From NCBI GenBank assembly GCA_021789995.1, contig JAJYIQ010000001.1, positions 372,001-436,000 on the forward strand: a stretch of DNA of 64,000 nucleotides, written 5' to 3'. This document shows positions 50,719 through 58,951 of this stretch, piece by piece. This DNA comes from a bacterium. Its GTDB lineage: Bacteria > Patescibacteriota > Microgenomatia > UBA1406 > GWC2-37-13. The notes under the pieces are model-generated. The model was not told the origin of the DNA. It was given only the letters and a program-made list of their open reading frames with translations, and searched no databases. The position numbers and the translations under genes are program-made. Every line of letters begins with the position of its first letter. Positions within the stretch are counted from its first letter, which is position 1.

Positions 50719-52050
50719 ATGACGAAAAAACTGTTCATTATCTTTTCGCTCGGATTATTTCTCCGATTAATTCTTTCCGTCATGGGCCACTATGGCGACA
50801 TCGACAATTACCATATCATCTGGGCGAAATCGGTAGTCGATAGCGGCTTGCCCGGGTTTTACCGCCGAAATTTTATTTATGGCATAGCCAATTATCCTCC
50901 CCTGTCAATCCTCATGTTTACCGGGTTATATAAACTTTATTTTCTGATTGATGCCGTTTTATGGAAGATAAATACGACCATTTCCATCTTCCCGTCGCAA
51001 CTGGTTGTCCTCTGGCGGATCCAATCGGTCATGATGCCGGCGATGATGAAACTGCCGGCGATTTTGGCCGACTTAGGCCTCGCTTATCTACTTTACCGCT
51101 GGACGAAAAAACCGCTTGCCGCCGCTTTAGTCCTTTTTAACCCGGCCTTTTTTTACAATAGCAGCTACTGGGGACAAATCGATGTCGTACCGATATTTTT
51201 TGTGATGTGGGCATTTTACCGTTTATATCATCCTGAACTCGATTCAGGATCCAGAACAGACTGGATTCCGGGTCAAGCCAAGAATGACAATTATTCTTAT
51301 TTGCAATCGTCGATATTATTCACTATCGCCCTACTCATAAAGCAAACCGTCATCGTCTTTCTCCCTCTCTATTTACTCCTTACCTGGAAGAAATCCGGCT
51401 GGCGAAAAATGCTATTCAGTTTTATCCCCGCTATTATAATAATGTATATTATATTCCTGCCCTTTTACCGCAGCGGTAATCTTCTTTTATTTGCCCCTGT
51501 TACTTTCTGGGACAAAATTACTGCCGGTTTCGGCTCGGTTTATCTAACGGCCCATGCTTTTAATTTTTGGGGGTTGATAACCGGATTTGGTCACATTCCC
51601 GACGGTCCCTGGCGGTATATCAGTCTGTCGTTTGTCGGCTTCACGTCAGCGACCGTTTTGTACTTGGTATATAAGCGGGGATTCAAAAAAACGGATATCG
51701 TCTGGGCCGGTTTCCTTATCCCCTGGACGGTTTTTTTGTTTGCGACAAGGATGCACGAACGCCACCTGATGTTAACATTGCCGTTTCTCCTAATTGCAGC
51801 AATTCAACCCCACTTCGCTAAATCTTCGCGGGGCAAGCAATTTAACAATACCTCAATGGTGGCAATTTTCGTATTTATATCTTTATTTCACTTCCTGAAT
51901 CTCTATTCCGGCTGGTGGTCACCACCGATTCCTATTTTGATAACAATATTCTCGCCGGATATCATCATTAAATTTCTGATTACGATAACAATCGGGTTAT
52001 ATTTTTATCTCTATTACCGATACGTGTGTGCTACAATATTTAATCAATGA
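50719..52050 (+). CDS. GT-C membrane glycosyltransferase, ALG6/GT39-like, with in-frame repeat
   Basis: 443 residues, about eleven helices. First loop GHYGDIDNYHIIWAKSVVDS, then GIANYPPLSIL; NPAFFYNSSYWGQIDVVPIF is a strong hallmark of polyprenyl-sugar-dependent GT-C enzymes. A 62-bp palindromic repeat (51228-51289) is translated in frame between two helices (HPELDSGSRTDWIPGQAKND). A TAAAAT box lies 15 nt before the ATG. ATGA overlap with the next gene. Confidence 0.87.
   Translation: MTKKLFIIFSLGLFLRLILSVMGHYGDIDNYHIIWAKSVVDSGLPGFYRRNFIYGIANYPPLSILMFTGLYKLYFLIDAVLWKINTTISIFPSQLVVLWRIQSVMMPAMMKLPAILADLGLAYLLYRWTKKPLAAALVLFNPAFFYNSSYWGQIDVVPIFFVMWAFYRLYHPELDSGSRTDWIPGQAKNDNYSYLQSSILFTIALLIKQTVIVFLPLYLLLTWKKSGWRKMLFSFIPAIIIMYIIFLPFYRSGNLLLFAPVTFWDKITAGFGSVYLTAHAFNFWGLITGFGHIPDGPWRYISLSFVGFTSATVLYLVYKRGFKKTDIVWAGFLIPWTVFLFATRMHERHLMLTLPFLLIAAIQPHFAKSSRGKQFNNTSMVAIFVFISLFHFLNLYSGWWSPPIPILITIFSPDIIIKFLITITIGLYFYLYYRYVCATIFNQ
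51228..51289 (+). repeat. 62-bp TCATCCTGAA...GAATGACA palindromic repeat in a gene
   Basis: TCATCCTGAACTCGATTCAG, then a TGGATTCCGGGTCAAGCC stretch and AATGACA at the end: the common bacterial repeat that gives HPELDSG-type peptides when read through. The insertion keeps the frame of the GT-C gene. Confidence 0.75.
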
Positions 52051-54032
52051 AGCTGTCATTTAACCGGACGGTCGTCGCCATCATCCTTTTCGGCATCATT
52101 CTCCGCCTGCTCGCCATGTTCTTCCTGAATTACACCTTCGATTTCTTCAATATCCTTGCGCTGGTGAAATCGGTGGCTGACAGCGGCAGTCTGGTCCCCG
52201 GCTGGGTGGCACTGAAACGAACAGGCTTGGAGGTCCAGCTTTACGGCAAGATATATTATCAGATCGCCGCCTTTTGGCTGACAACAATTGCCCGGTTCAC
52301 CAATCTGATTGATTTGAACCATTTTTTCGACCGCAGCGAACTTTTCCAGACCGGACCGGCCCTGTATCAATTAATAGCCATTAAAATGGTCCAGTTCCTG
52401 TACGACGGCCTGCTGGTTTTTTTCCTCTATAAAATCGCCAGACTGTTTGAGGTAAAAAAAGCCCATTATATCCTCCTTTTCTGGGCCATCAACCCCTTCC
52501 TGATCCTCGTCCCCTATGCCTGGTTCCAGGCGGATTTTGCCATGGTTGCCTGCCTGACGTCCGGCTTATATTTTTGGCTGGCCAGCCGGAAAAATGACGA
52601 AACGAATATTCTCACCGTCAATAAAATTTTGGCTTTGATTTTTTTCGTTCTCGGGGGTGTCATCAAACAGGTCCCGCTCATTTTTATCCCTTTTGTCATC
52701 GTGAGCTTTTCCCGCAATTGGCGCAGTTTTCTGTCGGCGGTAATTGTCGCTGCAGTCGCCTATTTTACTTTCAGCCAACTGTGGACGGCCGACGCCAATT
52801 TGCTGAAACAGATGCTTTTTAATTCCCGGGAATCGACGGCTATTTTCAATTTCCAGTTAAACAGCATGTCGGTTTTTTTGTTTGCTTATACCGGCCTTTT
52901 TTTGCTGGCCTTTTTCCGCCGCCGGAAAGTTTTTTCCGACATCAAAAACATTATTTACCTGTCATTGATTTTAATGATTATTGTCTATATCACCGAGGAT
53001 AGCACGCTTTTTTTTCCACAGTTTGTCGTCTGGATCATGCCTCTTTTAGCTATCCTCTATTTGTTTGAGGAAAAATACGGCTGGTTTTTTATCATCCCGA
53101 TCATCGGTTATCTCAAACGGCTGATGATGGACAGTGAAGTCCTGTCCGGTGCTCTCAAACCGTCAGCCGGCTACGGTTTCAACAGCCTGGTGTCATACGG
53201 ACAGATATTCCGCGGCGCCATCAATCCCGACCTGGTCGGACTGGGGCTGACGACAATGATGATCAGTCTGTATGTCATTATGGCCGCGATTTTACTGCTG
53301 AAAATGTTTAATGTGAAAATCAATGACGAAGAAGAAATCGGCCTGGTCCGGCTCAATCTCCGGCAGGTTGCCGTCGGCATAATGGTAATTTATCTGGCGG
53401 TATTTGGCATCGATTTTTTTATCAAATCCCGCTATTCCCTCCTGCCGATGACCGCCCTGCAGCGGCAGACAAATGAATTCCGGCTGAATTCGACTCCCCT
53501 TGCCGTCTCGATCGACAATCCCGGTGATAAAATAATTAATGCGGTCGAACTCCGGTTGATGCGCGAAGAAATCAAGCAGCCCGATTACACTTATTTCCGT
53601 TTTAAAGACGGCGACGGCCGGATCCTTCTTGAGCAAAAAGTCAGTGATTATCTTTTCCCTGTGACCGACGACAACTTCCTGGTTCCATTAGCCAAATCCG
53701 TCACCGGCCAAAGGCTGACCCTTGAAATTTATAAAAAAAGCGATGATAATGTCGTCAAATTGATTGGCGCCAAATTCATTCCGGCGGTTACCGGCGGCTG
53801 GTATTACGATCAGCCGGATAAAAGCGATATCATCCGCCTCGATTTTAAAAATAACCAAATGTTCGAGATGGATCTGCGGGGACAATACGGCTGGCCGCAG
53901 ATAGCAAACGGCATCAAATTCCATATCAACCAGAATCCCGATTTTTTCACCGCCTATTTTTCGACCATTCTACTCCTGGCAATCGTTATAGTATTATTAG
54001 GCATTCCATGGAAAAAAAAGCTGGCCGTTTGA
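52047..54032 (+). CDS. Large GT-C-like membrane protein
   Basis: 661 residues: about twelve helices in the first 450 and an outer beta-rich domain (about 470-620) with a final helix at 635-655. The first loop (YTFDFFNILALVKSVADSGS) resembles that of the preceding gene but lacks the YWGQID hallmark, having WFQADFAMVACL instead. Coupled to the upstream gene by ATGA and overlapping the next by 25 nt. It probably transfers or polymerises sugars together with its neighbours. Confidence 0.78.
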   Translation: MKLSFNRTVVAIILFGIILRLLAMFFLNYTFDFFNILALVKSVADSGSLVPGWVALKRTGLEVQLYGKIYYQIAAFWLTTIARFTNLIDLNHFFDRSELFQTGPALYQLIAIKMVQFLYDGLLVFFLYKIARLFEVKKAHYILLFWAINPFLILVPYAWFQADFAMVACLTSGLYFWLASRKNDETNILTVNKILALIFFVLGGVIKQVPLIFIPFVIVSFSRNWRSFLSAVIVAAVAYFTFSQLWTADANLLKQMLFNSRESTAIFNFQLNSMSVFLFAYTGLFLLAFFRRRKVFSDIKNIIYLSLILMIIVYITEDSTLFFPQFVVWIMPLLAILYLFEEKYGWFFIIPIIGYLKRLMMDSEVLSGALKPSAGYGFNSLVSYGQIFRGAINPDLVGLGLTTMMISLYVIMAAILLLKMFNVKINDEEEIGLVRLNLRQVAVGIMVIYLAVFGIDFFIKSRYSLLPMTALQRQTNEFRLNSTPLAVSIDNPGDKIINAVELRLMREEIKQPDYTYFRFKDGDGRILLEQKVSDYLFPVTDDNFLVPLAKSVTGQRLTLEIYKKSDDNVVKLIGAKFIPAVTGGWYYDQPDKSDIIRLDFKNNQMFEMDLRGQYGWPQIANGIKFHINQNPDFFTAYFSTILLLAIVIVLLGIPWKKKLAV

Positions 54033-55621
54033 TAATCATCCTGTCCGTTTTGTTTTTTCTGGTCCGTCTGCCATTTCTGAACCAGCTTTTTCTCTTGCAT
54101 GACGAACGGGATATTGTTTTGTCGGGCTACGCCATCGCCCATTCCGGCCGCGACCTTTTCGGCCACCCGTTTCCATTAAGTTTCAATGGCATCAGCCCTA
54201 ACAATCCCTTATTTGCCATTTATTATTCGGCGATTTTTTCGCTTATCAATCCGGTCCGGTCTGTTTTCTACGCCCGGCTGCCGTTTGTCCTTATCTCCAC
54301 TCTGCTGATATTTCTTGTTTATCAGCTGGTCCGCGATTTAACCGGAGACAAACTGAAGGCGATACTGACGGCAATCTTTTTTTGCTTCAGCCCCTGGGTT
54401 TTTCACATCACCCGTCTGGCGCTCGATATCCCTTTAGCAATCGTTTTTTTAATAACAGCGATGCTTTTTTATCTCCGGCGAAAAACCCTTCTGTCTTTTC
54501 TTTTTTTCTTTCTTACTTTTTATACTTACGAAGGGTTCCGGTTGCTTATTCCTTTTTTGATAATTTATCTGGAACTATTTAATTATTTAAAGAAGCCGGA
54601 TAAACGGCAACTGGCGAAAAAAGTGTTTATTGATACCATTTTTATCTTTTTGCTGATCGGTTCAACACTCCTTATCGACGCCAAAGTGACTAAAAGCCGG
54701 CTCGGAGAAATTATTTTTTTCAATACCGATAAAACATCACAGGAGGTGATTTTCCAGCGGCTGACATCGGTCGCTCCGGCAAAAATCCAGGCCCTCTTCA
54801 GCAACAAACTGACAGTTGCCGCCGATTATGTCCTAACTAATTTCGTTAAAGGCCAGGATTTGACCTACCTGTTCAAAGACGGCGATTACAGCGCGATAAA
54901 CGGCAATACCGCCTCCGGACAATTTTTCCTGATATTTATCGCCCTTTATTATTTGGGCATTGCCTCACTGGGTAAAAAAATCCGCCGGGAAGATTTGTAT
55001 ATTATCGGTTTTATCATCGTTGGAATGATCCCATCGCTTCTTTCCACCAACGGCTCATCTTTTTCCATCCGCGGCCTTTTATCCGGCATCGGCTACGCCT
55101 ATCTGATTGCCCTGGGAGTACTGTTTGCCGCCAATCTTCTTAAAAAATATAAACATAAAAAACTTATTATTTCCGCTTTCACTATTTTACTGATAACCAA
55201 TATTCTTTATTTTTCTTACACCTATTTTTTTCGGCGGCCGGTCACCGTCGGCGAACTTTTTAACGAAAACGAACGCTCACTAACCAATTATTTGCTGTCC
55301 AACCAAAACGGTAATTTATCGATATACCATAATGCTCCACAGGATATTTACTTAAGCGTCGCCTTTTTAGATAATCGGACAACTATTGATTCTGTCCAAA
55401 AAAATCTCCAGGATAAAAATGTTTTTCACTGGCATAATTATTCATTTATCCACTGCAACAGCGGTTTGAATTATAAACAGATGGCCGGTGCCATCATCGG
55501 CGAAGGCTGCCTGTCGCCATCAATTTATGAATATTTCAATAACATTACTAATAAAAAAGTGACGGATAGAATAAAATACAAAGACTACTCCACCAAAACC
55601 GCCTACTTTGTGATCGAGTAA
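54008..55621 (+). CDS. GT39/PMT-like membrane glycosyltransferase
   Basis: 537 residues. First loop LLHDERDIVLSGYAIAHSGR then DLFGHPFPLSFNGISPNNPL, with the acidic HDERD as the likely catalytic site; about eleven helices and a soluble C-terminal domain of roughly 130 residues. It starts 25 nt inside the upstream gene and ends overlapping the convergent gene by 19 nt. Third of a coupled GT-C trio. Confidence 0.87.
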   Translation: MEKKAGRLIIILSVLFFLVRLPFLNQLFLLHDERDIVLSGYAIAHSGRDLFGHPFPLSFNGISPNNPLFAIYYSAIFSLINPVRSVFYARLPFVLISTLLIFLVYQLVRDLTGDKLKAILTAIFFCFSPWVFHITRLALDIPLAIVFLITAMLFYLRRKTLLSFLFFFLTFYTYEGFRLLIPFLIIYLELFNYLKKPDKRQLAKKVFIDTIFIFLLIGSTLLIDAKVTKSRLGEIIFFNTDKTSQEVIFQRLTSVAPAKIQALFSNKLTVAADYVLTNFVKGQDLTYLFKDGDYSAINGNTASGQFFLIFIALYYLGIASLGKKIRREDLYIIGFIIVGMIPSLLSTNGSSFSIRGLLSGIGYAYLIALGVLFAANLLKKYKHKKLIISAFTILLITNILYFSYTYFFRRPVTVGELFNENERSLTNYLLSNQNGNLSIYHNAPQDIYLSVAFLDNRTTIDSVQKNLQDKNVFHWHNYSFIHCNSGLNYKQMAGAIIGEGCLSPSIYEYFNNITNKKVTDRIKYKDYSTKTAYFVIE

Positions 55622-57312
55622 ACAAAAACAGCCTGGTTGCCAAAGAGCTTTTTGGATTTTGTCCCCGGGCAGGCAAGCAGTTTGCCTTCATTGGGCAGGT
55701 GGCGGATTTCGTAAACGTAGTCAACTTTTTTCAGGATACCGCAGTCGAGCCGGTTCATTTTCTTCAGGCGGTTTTCGTAATTGACGCCGGTCAGCCGCAG
55801 CTGGAGAATATTGGCAAAATACACCGGTTTATCGGTAAAGGCGGCCACATAGGCGGTATCGGTATAGCGGTAAAGCTGATCCGGCTCGCCGTAGGTTTTC
55901 CAGGCCGGATCATAAAGCGGAGCAAAAACCACGCCGTAAGGCTGCTTTTTCAAAAAGTTAAGGCCGGCCAGTTCATCTTCCGAAATATAGGCCGTGCCGG
56001 GAAAAACAGCATACTGTTTTACGACATCGACCGTCACCGGCAGGGCAAGAATAATGATGACAACCAACAATGAGTAAGCGACCAGTTTCCTTTTTTTTGC
56101 CTTCCATAATCCATACATCAATTCGGCCGTAAAAAAAACCGACAAAAACATGGCATAATAAAAAAATTGGATGACGTTCCACCACTCGGCCTTCTGGACA
56201 AAAGTGACCGTCAGTGCGGTCGCAAAAACCATTGTCAAAAGCAGATACCAATCAAACCGGTTGATTTTCCGCCGCAGAATTTTGACGGCGACGTAAATCA
56301 GGCCAAAAAATTTCACCCCGAAATAGAAAAAAACAAACAGCGTCAGGTTAAAAAGTTCGATGGCAATAAGCCGCGGTCCGATTCCCCGGCTGACCAGAAA
56401 ATAGCGGGCGTCTGTCAGATGCCGCATATAAAACAGATTCGGCTCCTCGGTAATCGTATGGATCAGGGCAAACGGCGCCACGGTAAAAATGGCACCGGTT
56501 TTTAAGGAATTAAACGGATCGTAAAAAAAGAGAATGGCCGCCACGGCAAAAAAGAGCTGGATGAAACCATAGAGAAACATTTTTTTGATATCGGTTCTGA
56601 CTAAAGTAAACAGAAGAAACAATCCGGTCAAAAAACCGGTGACGGCGCCACCGTAAAATTTCAAACCGAGATTCAAAAAATTTAAAAGCCCCAGAATAAG
56701 GACGATTTTCAGATCGATCTTTTGCCGGCGGATGATAATCAGCATTGCCAACAAAATCAGAATGGACCAGGCAAACGGCGGATTGGACATCATGTGAACT
56801 TTCAAAGTCGCCAGCAGCCCGGACGAACCCCAAACTGTCCCCTGGTGCATCAGGTTTAATATATAGGCAAACGATTCGGCAAAATAAGCGAAAAAAAGCA
56901 GCAGACCGACAAATACCGGATCGTTTTTAATCCTTCTTCCGAGGGCGATAAGCAAAGCGGTATAAATAATGAACCAGGCGACCGGCATCACCTTGAAATA
57001 AAGGGTGATCGCCGGAATGCCTGCCAGGGAAATCAGATGAATAATCAGATCGAGGAAATAATTGTAGCCACTTAAGATATCACCGGCGAAAGTCGGAGCG
57101 ATAAACGGAATTTGGGAAAACGAGACGTTGGCGATCGCCAGATGCCAGACGGCGTCATGGCCGTGCACCCCCCAGAAATAAATACCGCAGACATTGTTGA
57201 AACAATATTGGCTGCCGCTTGGGAAAATGACGAGCATATATATAAAAAAGGCCGGGAGAATAAGCAAAAGGAACCAGGGGTATTTTTTGATATAATCAAT
57301 TGTATGCTTCAT
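55603..57312 (-). CDS. GT-C-like membrane protein, 569 aa
   Basis: 569 residues, about thirteen helices. The first outer loop carries GVHGHDAVWHLAIANVSFSQ and later SGYNYFLDLIIHLIS, matching uncharacterised GT-C-type proteins of the oligosaccharyl/mannosyl-transferase group in CPR and archaea; HGHD is the probable active-site segment. C-terminal outer domain of about 120 residues with a Cys pair. The start codon overlaps the divergent GT2 start (ATGCTTCAT, 57304-57312); a repeat-like sequence sits between its TATACT box and ATG. Confidence 0.8.
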   Translation of the reverse strand: MKHTIDYIKKYPWFLLLILPAFFIYMLVIFPSGSQYCFNNVCGIYFWGVHGHDAVWHLAIANVSFSQIPFIAPTFAGDILSGYNYFLDLIIHLISLAGIPAITLYFKVMPVAWFIIYTALLIALGRRIKNDPVFVGLLLFFAYFAESFAYILNLMHQGTVWGSSGLLATLKVHMMSNPPFAWSILILLAMLIIIRRQKIDLKIVLILGLLNFLNLGLKFYGGAVTGFLTGLFLLFTLVRTDIKKMFLYGFIQLFFAVAAILFFYDPFNSLKTGAIFTVAPFALIHTITEEPNLFYMRHLTDARYFLVSRGIGPRLIAIELFNLTLFVFFYFGVKFFGLIYVAVKILRRKINRFDWYLLLTMVFATALTVTFVQKAEWWNVIQFFYYAMFLSVFFTAELMYGLWKAKKRKLVAYSLLVVIIILALPVTVDVVKQYAVFPGTAYISEDELAGLNFLKKQPYGVVFAPLYDPAWKTYGEPDQLYRYTDTAYVAAFTDKPVYFANILQLRLTGVNYENRLKKMNRLDCGILKKVDYVYEIRHLPNEGKLLACPGTKSKKLFGNQAVFVYSITK

Positions 57313-57332
57313 ACTTCGACTGCGCTCAGTAT
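57291..57332. promoter_or_regulatory. Divergent starts within ATGCTTCAT
   Basis: Plus: TATAAT (57291-57296), 7-nt gap, ATG 57304. Minus: TATACT box near 57328-57333, a 15-nt gap made of a GAGCGCAGTCGAAG repeat unit, ATG 57312. The repeat CTTCGACTGCGCTCAG thus forms both the leader of the minus gene and codons 4-9 of the plus gene. Confidence 0.55.
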
Positions 57333-58146
57333 AAATAAATTGGCCATAATCACCGTTGTCTATCAGAACTATAGTATACTAAAAGACTTCCTTGAAAGTT
57401 TAAAAAAACAGCAAAATCAAAACTTTGAATTATTTATCGCGGATTTATCCGACAAAAAACAGCCCTTGCCGATTTCAAATTTAAAATTTCAAATTTTAAA
57501 TTCTTCTAATCTCGGTTATGCCCACGGCGTCAACCTCGGATTGAAAAAAGCCATTGCCGAAGGCTTCGATAAATTTTGCATCGTTAACGATGATACGTAC
57601 TTCAATAATGATTTTATCGGCAACGTTCTATCATCTATCATCAATCATCCATCATCGATCATCGGCGGAAAGATTTACTATGCTCCCGGCTATGAATACC
57701 ATAAGGATAAATATCTCCGCGACGATCACGGAAGAGTTATTTGGTACGCGGGCGGAACGGTCGACTGGAATCACGCCCTCACTCCCCACCGCGGCGTCGA
57801 CGAGGTCGATAAAGGACAATATGATCAGTCCGGCCCCAGCGGATTCGTCAATGGGTGCCTCATGGCTTTTGACAAAACGGTAATCGACCAAGTCGGCTTC
57901 TGGGATGAAAAATATTTTTTGTATTTCGAAGATGCCGATTTTTGCGAGCGGGCCAAACGGAAAGGAGTGGAATTATATTACGATCCGAAAATAATGGTCT
58001 GGCACAAAAACGCCCAGTCAACCGGCGGCCCGGGGTCGGCGATTCACCAGAAATATCAGAAGGCTAATCGGTTACGGTTTGGATTGAAATACGCTCCTTT
58101 ACGAACAAAGCTTCATTTATTAAAAAATTTCCTTTTACCCCTTTAA
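57304..58146 (+). CDS. GT2 rhamnosyltransferase-like (WbbL) glycosyltransferase
   Basis: 280 residues from ATG 57304, supported by TATAAT ending 7 nt upstream. Residues 3-9 (HTSTALS) come from a repeat element; the GT domain begins with KLAIITVVYQNYSILKDFLE and has NLGYAHGVNLGLKKA, FCIVNDDTYF (DxD-like), FVNGCLMAFDK and FLYFEDADFCERAKRKG. It acts on the cytoplasmic side, adding rhamnose or a related sugar to a lipid-linked glycan. Its stop codon lies within the first REP copy at 58142. Confidence 0.9.
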   Translation: MLHTSTALSINKLAIITVVYQNYSILKDFLESLKKQQNQNFELFIADLSDKKQPLPISNLKFQILNSSNLGYAHGVNLGLKKAIAEGFDKFCIVNDDTYFNNDFIGNVLSSIINHPSSIIGGKIYYAPGYEYHKDKYLRDDHGRVIWYAGGTVDWNHALTPHRGVDEVDKGQYDQSGPSGFVNGCLMAFDKTVIDQVGFWDEKYFLYFEDADFCERAKRKGVELYYDPKIMVWHKNAQSTGGPGSAIHQKYQKANRLRFGLKYAPLRTKLHLLKNFLLPL

Positions 58147-58171
58147 CCTACGAGGTTGAAATCGGGTTAAA
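58142..58171. repeat. REP sequence, upstream copy
   Basis: TTTAACCT-ACG-AGGTTGAA, then ATCGGGTTAAA. The inner palindrome AACCTACGAGGTT also occurs downstream of the transposase gene at 58922-58949 in opposite orientation. Confidence 0.75.
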
Positions 58172-58255
58172 ACAGAGCCTTACAATCATTTAATAATATC
58201 TTTTTGTAGATTATAATCCATTGACTTCTTTTTTCACATAATTCATTCTTAATAT

Positions 58256-58903
58256 ATGAAGACTAACAATTTTAAACAGGGATATATTTACCATATATTT
58301 AATAAAAGCATTGCCAATTTCGAAATATTTATCGATTCAACCTCCCAAAGATTTATTTATTGTTTAGATTATTACAATAAAAAACAAGTTTGGACTAGTT
58401 ATTCTAATTACATTGCGAAATATAAAACTTATAAATATATTAATATTCTGTTTTCGAGAGATAATTGTTTAGTAAAATACTTATCCTACTGCATTATGCC
58501 CGATCATTATCATATTTTGATAAAAGTACTTGAAGAAAAATCGATCTCCAAATATATGAGTGATGTCGAAAACAGTTTTACACGTTATTTTAATTTAAAG
58601 TTTCATCGGAAAGGTCCTCTTTGGCAATCTAGATTTAAATCAGTATTGATTAAATCCGATGAACAACTTCTTCATGTAACCAGATATATCCATCTTAATC
58701 CCACAACAAGCTGCTTAGTCAAAAAACCGGAAGATTGGTTGTTTTCGTCATATAAGGATTATATTTTTAATCATCAATTATTAAAAAACCATATTCATGA
58801 AATATCAATATCTAACCCTGTCGCATATCAGAAATTTACCGAGAACAACGTCAACTATCAAAGAAAACTAAAAATTATTAAAAGGTTGCTGTTAGATGAA
58901 TAA
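58256..58903 (+). CDS. REP-associated tyrosine transposase (RAYT, Y1/HUH)
   Basis: 215 residues of the IS200/IS605-like Y1 superfamily. GYIYHIFNKSI, the HUH motif PDHYHILI (84 and 86) and the catalytic Tyr144 in RYIHLNP are all present; LWQSRFKSVLI is also typical. RAYTs cut and rejoin single-stranded REP hairpins. Matching palindromes flank the gene on both sides, so this is a complete RAYT unit. It is much more AT-rich than its neighbours, consistent with horizontal arrival. Confidence 0.93.
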   Translation: MKTNNFKQGYIYHIFNKSIANFEIFIDSTSQRFIYCLDYYNKKQVWTSYSNYIAKYKTYKYINILFSRDNCLVKYLSYCIMPDHYHILIKVLEEKSISKYMSDVENSFTRYFNLKFHRKGPLWQSRFKSVLIKSDEQLLHVTRYIHLNPTTSCLVKKPEDWLFSSYKDYIFNHQLLKNHIHEISISNPVAYQKFTENNVNYQRKLKIIKRLLLDE

Positions 58904-58921
58904 TCAGAAGATTATGACGAA

Positions 58922-58949
58922 CCGATTTTAACCTACGAGGTTAAAGCGG
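58922..58949. repeat. REP sequence, downstream copy (inverted)
   Basis: CCGATTTTAACCTACGAGG then TTAAAGCGG; TTTAACCT and AGGTTAAA are perfect 8-bp arms around ACG. The adjoining AACCGAT matches, on the reverse strand, the ATCGGGTT next to the upstream copy. Confidence 0.75.
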
Positions 58950-58951
58950 TA

